The notes: a model not told the origin generated them from the letters alone. A stretch of DNA of 64,000 bases from Owenia fusiformis (GCA_903813345.2 CAIIXF020000002.1:18550813-18614812), one strand, 5' to 3'. Shown: positions 11,601 to 22,205, counted from the stretch's first letter. Numbers and translations: made by a program.

Positions 11601-13361
11601 GCTAACTTGCTGCCAGCAGCGTTACGTACGACTGGTTCGAAAATTGACATATCGCCTCGAGCGCAAACTGTATCAGAGATTTAAGAAAAATTAGATATAG
11701 AATATTTCCCGACCAGACACATCAGTCATTAAATCCCTTGTAGAAAAAACGTAGAAATATATACTGAAACGTCTCCCAAATCAGCAAAGGACTAGCTAGT
11801 AACAACGTGACATAGGACTAATCAGAAAGTTGACATAACGATTAGAGCGAAATGTTAATCAGAGCTATGTGACAAATTAGATACTCAATATCTCACGAAT
11901 AGAATGAACATACAACTAGTCCCTGGTAGAGCAAATGCAAACATATATCCTAACACGTTTCTTATATAAGCAAACATCATGCTCCTACCAGCGTGACGTA
12001 AGACCGATCAGAAAATTGACATTTCGTCTAGGGTGCAATGTAAATCAGAGCTTTGCAACAAAACCTACAAATTAGATACTCTATAACTCACGAATAGAAT
12101 GAACATTCGACAAGTTCTTTTGTAGAGCGTATGCAAAAATTATATCCCTTCACGTTGCTGAAATAACTAGCTACCAGCGTGCTGTAAGACCAGTCCAAAA
12201 ATTGACATTTCGTCCAGAGCGCAATGTAAATCAAATCTTTATGTCAAATTAGATACCTAATATCTCACGAATAGAATGACTACTCAACAAGTCCTTGGTA
12301 GAACATATACAAAAATATATCCTTTAACATCTCTTAAATCGACAACCAACATACTGTTACCTGCGTGTATTAAGACCGGTCCGAAAATTGAAATTTCGTC
12401 TAGAGCGCAATGTAAATCACAGCTTTACCACAAATTAGATATTCTATATCTCTCGAATAAAATGACTAATCAACAAGTCCTTGATAGAGCTCATATAAAA
12501 ATGTATCCGCAAAGATCTCACCAATTAGCAAATAACTTGCTGCCACCGGCGTTACGTAAGACTGGTCTGAAAATTGACATTTCGCCTATGGTGCAAATTG
12601 TATCAGAGATTTAAGACAAATTAGATATAAAATATATAACGACCAGAAACATCAGTCATTAAATCCCTTGTAGAGAAAACGTAGAAACATATACTGAAAC
12701 GTCTCACAAATCAGCAAAGGACTAGCTTACCAGCGTGACGTAGGATTGATCAGAAAATTGACATTTCGCGGAGAGCGAAATGTAAATCAGTGCTTTGCGA
12801 CAAATCCTACAAATTAGATATTCTATATCTCACGAATAGAATGACCAATCGACAAGTCCTTTGTAGGACCAACGTAGGCATGTATCCTTAAACATTTCAC
12901 GTATTAGCATCCTGCTTCCACCAGCGCTACGTACGACTGGTCTGAAAATTGACATTTCTGTTAGAGCGCAAACTGCATCAGAGATTGAAGGCAAATTAGA
13001 TATAAAATATATCACGAACGGGAACATCAGTCATTAAATCCATTGAAGAGCATACTTCAAAATAAAGACTTAAACGTGACGTACCACTGGTCAGAAAATT
13101 GACATTTCATCTAGAGCGCAATGTAAATCATAAACTGTAGGATAAATGAGATACTCAATATCTCACGAATAGAATGACCACTCACCAAGTTCTTGGTATA
13201 ACAAATGCAAAACTGTATATCTTAACGTCTCTCAAACTAACAACCCACATGCTGCTACCAGCGTGACGTAAGACTGGTCCGAAAATTGACATTTCGTCTA
13301 AAGCGCAATGTAAATTAGAGCTTTACGACAAATTAGATATTCCATATCTTTCGAATAGAAT
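11601..13361 (+). repeat. 186-bp satellite array, monomeric domain (continued)
   Basis: About nine diverged monomers continue the array interrupted at 7859, with the same anchors (GAATGAC, CAACAAGTCC, ACTGGTCCGAAAATTGACAT, GATTTAAGACAAATTAGATA). It ends at AGAAT (13357-13361), the target site of the foldback element that follows. The frames at 12276-12614 and 12830-13027 are satellite read-through. Confidence 0.92.
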
Positions 13362-13828
13362 CACAGGCTGGTATCGAAAAATTTGTCCGCTGTGACGGAG
13401 TGTGCTATTTTGCATAGATACACTAAGAAACCCGAACAATTTATTTTTTTACTCATATGTTTCGCTATACCAAAGAAAGTTTCTTACTTTATGCAATGGG
13501 TATATCATTTGCGGGTAACTTTAACTTTTGTTTCAAGTCCAACAACGCTAAGAGTAAAAGCTATTGAAAACGGCGCCGGGGTATCATACTCCAAAATGTA
13601 CCATTTCTTTTATTTCTTTTTAATGGTACAATATAGTGACACGATAATATTTACATATGTTTTCAGCATAACTCTGAAGGTATTAATGATATCTTGATGT
13701 ATTGGGTATTTTTAATATTTTTTATAAAAATAATGTTTACATTTTTTGTCAGCTGTGACGGAGTAGTTTTAACTGTGAACTACGTTAAGAATTTAAGATT
13801 CAAATTATACCTTTTAAAAGTACCCTTA

Positions 13829-14330
13829 AGCCCGGTATACACCAATGGGGCAAAATCCCACTTGCCCCATCGAGTCCCATCTTGCCCCATCGAATCCCAA
13901 TTTGCCCCATCGAATCCCACGAAGTCCCATGGGATCTTGATGACTTTGCCCCATCGTGCCCCATGGAGTCCCATCAAGCCCCATGGAGTCCCATCAAATC
14001 CCACCGTGCCCCATTGGTGTATGTCGGGCTTCACACAACACGTCATATGATCGAAAATCCCACGATGCCCCATGGAAAGAATGAACATGTTCATTCTCGA
14101 TGGGACTCCATGGGACTTCGTGGGATTTTGCCCCATCTTGCCCCATCGAGTCCCACCGAGTCCCACGTGGGACTTCATGGGACCTCGTGGGACTCGATGG
14201 GGCAAGATGGGGCAAAATCCCACGGAGTCCCATGGACTTCATGGAGCAAAATCCCGAAAGGTCCCACGAGGTCCCACGCAATGTGAAGTCTATGCAGGTC
14301 CCAACTTGCCCCATTGGTGTATACCGGGCT
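13829..14330. mobile_element. Nested MITE made of GGGACTC/GGGGCA repeats, TTA target duplication
   Basis: The ends are inverted: AGCCCGGTATACACCAATGG at 13829 and its complement ending at 14330. TTA flanks both sides (13826-13828 and 14331-14333), as for PIF/Harbinger-type elements. The interior is built almost wholly from TGCCCCATCGAGTCCCAT-like units in both orientations, and a second terminus-like ACCAATGGGGC is embedded near 14008. Because the repeats are multiples of three they leave all frames open, so the overlapping frames at 13780-14399 are not genes. Confidence 0.78.
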
Positions 14331-14333
14331 TTA

Positions 14334-14924
14334 GAAGAGAGAACGTCACAAATCACTTTCCTAAATTATGACAAGTATCCTCTGGGAGATCTGGGGTAAT
14401 GTAAATCTGAGATATAAAAACGACCACTCTTAGCATTTTTCGGAGGTTTGTACTGAAATCAACATGAATCAACATGGTGTAAACTCAACATAATATTTCT
14501 ATTTACGTTTTCGCCAAGACGTCTTGGAATGTCACGTGTACAGTAAATAGGGCTAATATGAATTTATTCGAAATAGCGAACAGACATCCTGCATTCCGAC
14601 AGATGTATAACATTTTACTTCATAATATTACTGTATATAAGTTACCATAAAAAATGACCATGTCAGGTGATGGATCCACAGTAGGCACAACGAAAGGCAA
14701 ATACCCTATACTAAAGTAAAGTTGACTATCATTTTCATGAGTTACCATGCATAACTTGGATTACAGTACAAACTGAGAAAAGAAGCTTAAAGAGTGGTCG
14801 TATATCCATCTCAGAATTTGAATTGTGTACTTTTATTCCGTTTTATTTTTCAGAATACTTTACGAAAGAGATTTAACACGCTCCCTCCTCTATAACGTTA
14901 GTTATAAAGAGATATATCATAAAT
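14334..14924. other. Loop of the foldback element, no gene seen
   Basis: AT-rich single-copy-looking sequence lies between the nested MITE and the right arm. No recognisable domain or repeat was found. Confidence 0.5.
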
Positions 14925-15360
14925 CTAAATTCTTAACGTATTTCAGATTTGAAACTGCTCCGTCACAGCGGACAAAGAATTTAAATATTATTCTTTATAA
15001 AAAAAATTAAAAATACCCAATACATAAAGATCTCATTAATACCTTCAGAGTTATGCTGAAAACATATGTAAATGTTATCGTGTCGCTATATTGTACCATT
15101 AAAAAGAAATAAAAGAAATGGTACATTTTGGAGTATGATACTTCGACGCCGTTTTCAATAGCTTTTACTCTTTGCGTTGTTGGACTTCAAACAGAAGTTA
15201 AAGTTACCCCCAAATGATATATTCATTGCATGGAGTCAGTAATTTTCTTTGATATAGCAAAACATATGAGTAAAAAAATAAATTGTGTGGATTTCCTAGT
15301 GTTTCTATGCAAAATAGCACGCTCCGTCACAGCGGACAATTTTTTCGATACCAGCCTGTG

Positions 15361-15587
15361 AGAATGACTAATCAACAAGTCCTTGGTGGAGCAAATTCAA
15401 AAATGTATCCTTCAAAATCTACGTAAAACGTAAAACCGGTCCGAAAATTGACATTTCGTTTAGAGCGCAATGTAAATCAGAGCTTAACGACAATTTAGTT
15501 ATTCTATATCTCTCGAATAGAATGGCTAATCAACAAGGGCCTTGGTAGAGAAAATATAAAAATGTATCCTTAATGATCTCACAAATT
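15361..15587 (+). repeat. 186-bp satellite, segment between two insertions
   Basis: A monomer resumes exactly at AGAATGACTAATCAACAAG. The segment ends with AATGATCTCACAAATT (15572-15587), which is the 5' copy of the target duplication of the retrocopy that follows. Confidence 0.88.
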
Positions 15588-15966
15588 GAGTTATATCTCT
15601 GGTGCTCCCGAACTCACCCATGATAAATTAGACAATCTATTTCAGTTGACAGCAACATTGCTTTTAGATAACTATTAATGGTTGTACATGTGGTTGTGCA
15701 TAATCTGACTACCTTAGACCCCACTTACTCAACCCCTAGGTGTAATTGGTCGCCCCTTCTGTTGCAGCAGGTCCCTGTCAGTACACTTCATTTATAACAT
15801 GCCACATCTAAACAGTGGGTGTGTTTTATTTTTCTTGAATTTTTCGTATATTTATACGTAACATTGTAATTGAAAGCGAACATAAAATGCCAGAAGGTGG
15901 TTTGCCGCACGATTGTGTATTATGCCATGAAAAATATATCAATGAAATAAAACCTATTGTTTAAAA
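15588..15966 (+). pseudogene. Processed retrocopy of the 3' end of an unidentified mRNA
   Basis: The satellite 16-mer AATGATCTCACAAATT (15572-15587) recurs with one mismatch at 15967-15982. Between the copies lies sequence unrelated to the satellite that ends in AATAAA (about 15946-15951), then 12 bases, then a short A run. These are hallmarks of LINE-mediated retroposition. The 5' end (15589-15678) is open in one frame, reads SGAPELTHDKLDNLFQLTA and reaches TAA at 15676-15678, followed by about 270 bp of 3' UTR. It is therefore a 5'-truncated copy holding the last 29 or so codons of a source gene I do not recognise. Confidence 0.72.
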
Positions 15967-16301
15967 AATGATCTCACTAATTAGCAAATAACATGCTGCT
16001 ACCAGCGTTACGTACGACTGGTCCGAAAATTGACATTTCGCCTAGAGCGCAAACTGTATCAGAGATTAGATACAAATTTGATATAAGATATTTCACGACC
16101 AGAAACATCAGTAATTAAATCCCTTGTAGAGAAAACGTAGAAACATATACTAAAACGTCTCACAAATCAGCAAAGGACCAGCTAGTACCAGCGTGACGTA
16201 GGACTGATCAGAAAATTGACATAATGATTAGAGCTAAATGTTAATCATAGCTTTGTGATTTTGAAATTAGCTACTCATCTCACGAATAAAGTGACCATAC
16301 A
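15967..16301 (+). repeat. 186-bp satellite, end of the plus-oriented monomeric domain
   Basis: About two diverged monomers end at GTGACCATAC. Beyond the following insertion the satellite is in the opposite orientation. Confidence 0.88.
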
Positions 16302-17338
16302 AATGACGTTTTATACAGAAAACCAAATCACCGCTAGTGTCCTTACTCAGGACTATATCTTAATAGTAAACTGAATTGTTTTTTTTCTTCCAACATGGTT
16401 ATATTTGCCTTGTAGGCATTATCCAGATCAAAATGGTATGTAACAATGCTATATTTGAGAAAATGCACGGGGGAAGATTCAATCCTTTTAGAAACAGGTC
16501 CTTTTTGCAAAATTTAGGAAAATTGATTTTGACATTTCTTGAAATTTATTTGGGGTAGGGTTAAACCTTACAGTTTGCATCATAGATTGAGTACACCCAA
16601 CTGAGGTGAACATGGCCATATGGGGTATCATTGGAAAGCGATTTCTACTATCTTTTGAATGATATCCATGTCAAGGCGTTCGATTGCATCTTATGACGTC
16701 ATAACGGTAGGAGGAAACAAAGGTTCATTCAAAACTGCCCCGAAAACAATTGAATGGCACGGGAGAATGGAATTCGGGGTACTTGGCACAGTGGCCTCGC
16801 CCCCAAAACACAAAAGTTGCTTCAAGATGGCACGATTTTGGTAACATTGTTCAGCTAAGATACGGCCCTTTAATATGATATGCGCTATTAGGGCTTCGTA
16901 ATGAACTAAAAAACCTACAAAATACCCCAAAAAGCGCCTTCTAATAGGTTATAGTCTCCAAAAGAGTTTCCCATAGATGGCCATTATAACATTTTACCCT
17001 GGTACTTATTAACGATTAGTATCCAAGCGTAATGCAACATACCACAGTGTTCGGGAGAGACTCGATCGACTCCATCGAATTTTTGAGATAAATAAACTTG
17101 AATACACCAACCCCCTCTATCGTCAGATTTCTCAGAGAATTCTGGTAAAATCACCAAGGTCAAAATCACTCCGCCACCAGCTTAAAATGAGATATCCCAC
17201 TGAACTTTGACATGTTTTCAGATAAATTAGGACCTACCTTATACATATTTAGTCCCGATTCACTTCCCAAACGCCAGATGGCGCTCCAATGGGGTAGGGA
17301 AGAAGAAAAATGACTTTTTATACAGAAAACCAAATCAC
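16302..17338. other. 1.0-kb non-satellite segment bounded by 30-bp direct repeats, at a satellite inversion point
   Basis: AATGACGTTTTATACAGAAA followed by ACCAAATCAC (16302-16331) recurs in the same orientation at 17309-17338 with one mismatch. The satellite is plus to the left and minus to the right of this segment. The interior has no recognised domain. Small frames at 16376-16558, 16659-16844 and 16691-17169 overlap on both strands and are not supported as genes. Inverted element ends were not found. Confidence 0.6.
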
Positions 17339-18105
17339 TATATCCGTAGCAGCATGTAGGTTGTTAATTTGATCAGACATTGAAGGGTATATTTTTGCAT
17401 TTGCTCTACCAAGCAGTTGTTGAGTGGTACTTCTATTCGTGCGATATTGGGTATCTAATTTGTCATAAAGCTCTGATTTACATTTCACTCTGACAGAATA
17501 TCAATTTTCTGAGCAGTCATACGCCACGCTTGTACTAGATAGACCTTTGCTGAATTTAGAGACGTTTCGGTAAATATTTCTATGTTTTCAATACAAAGGA
17601 TTTAATGACTGACGTTTCTTGTTGTGAAATATTTTGTATCTAATTTGTCTGAAGTCGCTGATACAGTTTGCGCTCCAGACTAAATGTTAATTTTCGGACC
17701 GGTATATTGCTACGCTGGTAACAGCATGTTGGTTGATAATTTGAGAGACGTTAAAGGATATATTTTTGTATTTTGCTCTACCAAGGACTTGTCGAGTGGT
17801 CATTCTATTCGTGAGATTTTGAGTATCTAATTTGTCATAAAGCTTTGATTTACTTTGCGCTCTGTACGGAATGTAAATTTTCGGACCAGTCGTACCTAAC
17901 GCTGGTGGCAGCATTATATTTCTTATATAGTGAGATGTTTCAGGATACATTTTACATTTGTTCTACCGAGGACTTGTTGATTGGTCATTCTATATGTGAG
18001 ATATTGAGCACGTAATTTGTCATACAATTCTAATTTACTTTGGGCTATGTACGGAATGTCAATTTTCGGACCAGCTGTAATATCCAATTCGTCTTAAAGG
18101 GTGAC
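17339..18105 (-). repeat. 186-bp satellite array, minus orientation, diverged
   Basis: About four monomers are recognisable as the complement of the plus-strand signatures: GTCATTCTATTCGTGAGAT, GACTTGTTGA, CAATTTTCGGACCAG, ACGCTGGTGGCAGCAT. The array is interrupted at CTTAAA (about 18101-18106). Confidence 0.9.
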
Positions 18106-18157
18106 GCATATCGTTTAGCAAATCGAACGCTCGTTTCTGGTGTTGCTCACCGTTTAG

Positions 18158-18166
18158 TATAAAAGG
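18158..18166 (+). promoter_or_regulatory. TATA box-like site
   Basis: TATAAAAGG is an excellent TATA-box match in a GC-richer local context. A CTCAAG with a candidate start A lies 30 bp downstream at 18188. It stands 246 bp upstream of the small reading frame at 18404. The function is inferred from sequence only. Confidence 0.4.
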
Positions 18167-18403
18167 CCCGATCCCGGAATAATACTCAAGGGTTTACAGG
18201 TTCGAGGTCGTTGTGTCAACACCTCTAACTGTTATATAGCATAAGTATATTATAGATCGTCACACATTTATAAAAGGGTGGTTTTTATTTTGACAAATCA
18301 ATTCCACATTTATGGGCGAAGTTTCAGGATCTTCTATTTGTGTATAATAAGGAAAAATAGGCATCTAAATTTCCCCATAACGTAATAGCACACAGCTTGG
18401 CAT

Positions 18404-18646
18404 ATGAAATATCCTACAAATGAAACAAAGCAAGACAAACCGGTTTCTAATACAAGAATTTATATTGGCTGTTGTACATGCAATCACTCTTTGGATAACG
18501 TTTTCAAAATCATTATAAACGGATTACTTTATCTTAAAGACAATTTCAATAAACTGGATTTTACAGAACTCCCCTTATTTCTTAAAAATGGACTGATCCA
18601 GTTGATTCGCCTGGAGCCGCCATATTGTTTTTATACGGGATGCTAA
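18404..18646 (+). CDS. Hypothetical 80-residue ORF
   Basis: This small frame starts with MKYPTNETKQDKPVSNTR and has a CCTC pair near residue 23 followed by a hydrophobic middle. I recognise no family. It is the only frame of note downstream of the TATA-like site at 18158 and ends 215 bp before the duplication boundary at 18862. It may be chance. It is listed because its composition is not that of satellite or simple repeat. Confidence 0.2.
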   Translation: MKYPTNETKQDKPVSNTRIYIGCCTCNHSLDNVFKIIINGLLYLKDNFNKLDFTELPLFLKNGLIQLIRLEPPYCFYTGC

Positions 18647-19134
18647 TCGGAACCCTTAAAGTCCCCGATAAATCGGGCTACGTATACCGCCGTGTTTACA
18701 TTAGGGGATTAGAAGAGTTTATTTTTTATTTAGGTATGCAAGCTACGTATCAATATTAGGCCTTCATTCATGTACTCGTGTGCATTGTGCATGTAATCAG
18801 CATGCCTTTCAATATTATGTAAACCAGGCTATTCAAGTACTGTATAATGTACACTATTTATGTGTGTACTACATACAATACAATTCCCTGGGAAACAAAA
18901 CACAAATACTTTATATGTTCAAAATGAGCCATTTGATTGATGCAAACACTAAATAGCTTCATAAATAACATCTACAAAGTATATCTAATAGTAATTTTCA
19001 ATTTCAATGGTGAAACTTCCCTGGTTACGATTATATGGGAAATCATCACGGAACGAAGATTGTTCACCTTCCTGGCTTACCTCTGAAGCCTGTACTCGGT
19101 AATCTCTTTAAATATCGTAGTCTAGCGAGAGCGG

Positions 19135-19146
19135 TGCGCCTGCGCA
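19135..19146. promoter_or_regulatory. TGCGCCTGCGCA palindrome near the element's right end
   Basis: This near-perfect GC palindrome sits in AT-rich DNA and resembles the NRF-1 site (YGCGCAYGCGCR) with one central difference. In the duplicate it lies at 28326-28337, about 165 bp upstream of the minus-strand 168-codon ORF. It could be a promoter element or part of the element's terminus. Confidence 0.25.
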
Positions 19147-19156
19147 GTTTTAAACG

Positions 19157-19696
19157 TTGGCGCACACTTTAAATCGCTTATGCAATTTGCGCTCTTGACG
19201 AAATGTCAATTTTCCGATCAGTCGTACGTCACCCTGCTACATGCCAGTCCTTTGCAATTTTGTGAGACGTTTAAGTATATATTTTGGAGTATGCTTTTGA
19301 ATGGATTTAATGAACGATGTTCCCGTTCGTGATATATTTTATATCTAATTCGTCTTAAATCTATGATGCAATTTGTGCTCTGGAGAAATGTCAATTTTCT
19401 GACCAGTCGTACGTAACGCTTGTGGCAGCATGATATTTGTCATTTAGTGAGATGTTTCAGGATACATTTTTACATTTGCCCTACCGAGGACTTGTTGATT
19501 GGTCATTCTATTCGTGAGATATTGAGTATCTGGTTTGTCATACAATTCTGATTTACTTTAGGCTATGTTCGGAATGTCAATTTTCGGACCAGCTGTACAT
19601 CGCACTGGTAGCAGCGACTAATTTGATATATTATGAGACGTTTAGGTATATATTTTTACGTTTGCCAAAGGAGGGATGTATCGATTGACTTCTCTG
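19157..19696 (-). repeat. 186-bp satellite, minus orientation
   Basis: About three monomers carry complement-orientation signatures (CGACCAGTCGTACGT-like, GGACTTGTTGATTGGTCATT, GTTTGCCAAAGGAGGGATGT). These are of the same three types as the later 558-bp HOR. It ends at the LINE tail insertion. Confidence 0.92.
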
Positions 19697-20065
19697 TTAG
19701 GAGGATATTATTTATTTATTATTCATTTATTTATTCATTTATTTAAGTGTCACCTATCTAAGATAGCCAGCCCTACCTGGGCTTATGAGACAAATTTTAC
19801 ATAAGTTATATAATAATAATACATAATAATTTTAACAATACAAATATAAAATTAGTGCAGTTCAGCTCAACATCATTATTGATTTTGATTTTTAAATAAA
19901 ACTCTTTTCCTTATATGGAATATTTTTTGCAAATACTTTCCAAAGCATTTAATATATTTTTTATTTTCAAAGATATCTTTAAAGGATAGTACCCCACACA
20001 AGTTTTTGATAATAACTTTGACCCGTGATTTGAACACTCTATCCTTGACTATTTGTTATTAAATT
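19697..20065 (-). pseudogene. LINE 3' end: last codons, 3' UTR and (AAATAAAT)n tail
   Basis: Read on the minus strand, the frame gives SFKDIFENKKYIKCFGKYLQ and KIFHIRKRVLFKNQNQ-stop (about 19985 down to 19890). This is the (G)KYLxxxFxxRK terminus typical of LINE ORF2. It is followed by a 3' UTR with CTCATAAGCC...GGCTGG...GGTGACACTTAAATAAAT, which matches the 3' end of the LINE at 41640-41714. The coding frame continues into the inverted-repeat arm at 19989-20065. The copy is strongly 5'-truncated. Confidence 0.62.
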
Positions 20066-21118
20066 TAGCACACATAAACTAGAGGAAATTCCCAACATTG
20101 GAAATTTTTTGTTTTTATTTTACTTTAACAATAACAATAAAAGTACAAGTAATCAAATCAAGGGTGTCATTAATGGGTTTTCACCAAATTGACGTCATAA
20201 AATCATTCTATGAATTGTTCATTTTAACAATTCTATTGACTTTTATCTCATTATCTTATCAATATTCATCTTATTGAATTTCATCTCAAAGCAGTCCTGT
20301 ATTTATGGTACTTATGAATAGTTTAATACAAATCCTACATTTGGAGATTGTATACTTGTCCTAGATCTATACTGTCTGATTGTAATTGTCTGGCTATGGT
20401 CAAGGTTGTATGATTTACAGTTTCTTTGGCCAGTTGAAAATGTACTTGTTATGGGCCGATCTTTTTCTTTTCGATAATACTGTCTTAGGGACTTTACTGC
20501 CATGTGTCCGCTTGTAGAATTTTCTTCCAGTCACTCTTTTAAAATAAAAGGCTTCGTACATTGAAGGATCCTGCATCTCAGCTAACGCATCATTTAAGGC
20601 CATCACACACTCCTCAAAGTTGCGTGGCCCAACTACCCCATGCCCATACTCATCTCTTGGATTTCCTGGCGGTTTCCACCTACATACTCTTTGTTGAACA
20701 CTATTGTTAAATACTTCACTTGGATTCAACAAATGGCCCTTTGGGGGTAGCATTACAACATTAATTCCAATATTCAGTAACTTAGCCTTAATTTCAGGGT
20801 TATACTGCTGCTTCATAGCTTTGAGATGCAATTCAATAAGATGAATATTGATAAGATAATGAGATAAAAGTCAATAAAATTGTTAAAATGAACAATTCAT
20901 AGAATGATTTTATGACGTCAATTTGGTGAAAACCTATTAATGACACCCTTGATTTGATTACTTGTACTTTTATTGTTATTGAAGTAAAATAAAAACAAAA
21001 AATTTCCAATGTTGGAAATTTCCTCTAGTTTATGTGTGCTAAATTTAATAACAAATAGTCAAGGATAGAGTGTTCAAATCACGGGTCAAAATTATTATCA
21101 AAAACTTGTGTGGGGTAC
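19989..21118. mobile_element. DNA transposon-like element with about 300-bp inverted arms (GTACCCCACACAAG ends)
   Basis: The left arm, 19989-20288, and right arm, about 20822-21118, are near-identical inverted copies. TA lies just outside each end (19987-19988 and 21119-21120), as for Tc1/mariner/IS630-type insertion. Between the arms is a minus-strand ORF resembling a DDE transposase C-terminus. Against a simple insertion, LINE coding sequence runs across the left boundary, and to the right the satellite follows directly, so the arms may instead have arisen during LINE integration or rearrangement. Confidence 0.6.
20415..20831 (-). CDS. DDE-type transposase C-terminal fragment (138 residues)
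   Basis: The protein contains INVVMLPPKGHLLNPSEVFN at about residues 23-42. This matches the LPPxxxxLNPxExxF signature around the last catalytic acidic residue of IS630/Tc1/mariner-type DDE transposases; the Glu is at position 39. A family-like tail follows (VGPRNFEECVMALNDALAEM, then a Lys/Arg-rich end). Complete transposases are about 300-400 residues with two upstream catalytic Asp, and neither is present. The start Met lies inside the inner edge of the inverted arm. An identical copy is at 29606-30022. Probably inactive alone. The family call is by motif only. Confidence 0.5.
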   Translation of the reverse strand: MHLKAMKQQYNPEIKAKLLNIGINVVMLPPKGHLLNPSEVFNNSVQQRVCRWKPPGNPRDEYGHGVVGPRNFEECVMALNDALAEMQDPSMYEAFYFKRVTGRKFYKRTHGSKVPKTVLSKRKRSAHNKYIFNWPKKL

Positions 21119-22205
21119 TATATAATATCCAATTCGTCTTAAATCGCTCATGCAATTTGCGCTCTTCACGAAATGTCAATTTTCCGACCAGTCGTACATC
21201 ACACTTCTACATGCCAGTCCTTTGCAATTTTGTGAGACGTTAAGGTATATATTTTTGAGTATGCTCTGTAATGGATTTAATGAATGATGTTCCCGTTCGT
21301 GATATATTTTATGTCTAAGTCGTCTTAAATCTATGATGCAGTTTGTGCTCTGGAGGAAATGTCAATTTTCGGACCAGTCGTACGTAACGCTGGTGGCAGC
21401 ATGATATTTGTTATTTAGTGAGATGTTTCAAGATACATTTTAACATTTGTCCTACCGAGGACTTGTTGATTGGTCATTCTATTCGTGAGATACTTAGTAT
21501 CTGGTTTGTCATACAAGTCTGATTTACTTTGAGCTATGTACGGAATGTCAATTTTCGGACCAGCTGTACATCGCACTGGTAGCAGCGACTAGTTTGATAT
21601 ATTGTGAGACGTTTATGTATATTTTTACGTTTGCCAAAGGAGGGATGTATCGATTGACTTCTCTGTTAGGGAGATATATAATATCCAATTCGTCTTAAAT
21701 CGCTTATGCAATTTGCTCTATTGACGAAATGTCAATTTTCCGACCAGTCGTACGTCACACTGCTGCATGCCAGTCCTTTGCAATTTTGTGAGATGTTTAA
21801 GTATATATTCTGGAGTATGCTCTTGAATGGATTGAATGAATGATGTTCCTGTTCGTGATATATTTTATATCTAATTCGTCTGAAATCTTTGATGCAGTTT
21901 GTGCTCTAGGGGAAATGTCAATTTTCGGACCAGTCGCATGTAACGCTGGTGGCAGCATGATATTTGTTATTTAGTGAGATGTTTCAGGATATATTTTTAC
22001 ATTTGCCCTACCGAGGACTTGTTGATTGGTCATTCTATTCGTGAGATATTGAGTATCTAATTTGTCATACAATTCTGATTTACTTTAGGCTATGTTCGGA
22101 ATGTCAATTTTCGGACCAGCTGTATATCGCACTGGTAGCAGCGACTAGTTTGATAGATTGTGAGACGTTTATGTATATATTTTTACGTTTGCCAAAGGAG
22201 GGAAG
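21119..22205 (-). repeat. 186-bp satellite, minus orientation
   Basis: About six monomers (close to two 558-bp HOR units) resume with TATAATATCCAATTCGTCTT and end at GCCAAAGGAGGGA, where the virus-like element begins. The frame at 22104-22289 is partly satellite and is not a gene. Confidence 0.92.

Larger units (their letters stand above)
13362..15360. mobile_element. Foldback DNA element, about 440-bp arms, AGAAT 5-bp target duplication
   Basis: The outer arms, about 13362-13800 and 14925-15360, are inverted copies of each other. Both begin from the outside with CACAGGCTGGTATCGAAAAA. The satellite pentamer AGAAT occurs immediately outside each end (13357-13361 and 15361-15365), so insertion into a satellite monomer with a 5-bp duplication is directly visible. 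Each arm carries GCTGTGACGGAG-type motifs twice, near its outer end and near its inner end. No transposase is encoded. The loop contains another MITE (13829-14330). A 5-bp duplication and CAC termini are also seen in Transib elements, but the rest of the terminus does not settle the family. Confidence 0.8.
18106..18861 (+). other. Left part of a roughly 1.05-kb insertion with promoter-like start
   Basis: Uninterrupted satellite reads CCAATTCGTCTTAAATCGC. Here it breaks after CGTCTTAAA and resumes at about 19156 as CTTTAAATCGC, so a 6-7 bp duplication of (C)TTAAA is likely. The first bases GGGTGACGCATATCGTTTAG have some similarity to the inverted right end (AGTGTGCGCCAACGTTTA), suggesting weak terminal inverted repeats. 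The right part, 18862-19156, is shared with the right end of the virus-like element at 28053-28347. It may be an internally deleted relative of that element. Confidence 0.45.

Noticed and set aside
13780-14399. Six overlapping frames of 99-147 codons on both strands
   Set aside because: They are open only because the MITE body is a repeat with units in multiples of three. The products are Pro/His/Trp/Gly low-complexity peptides.
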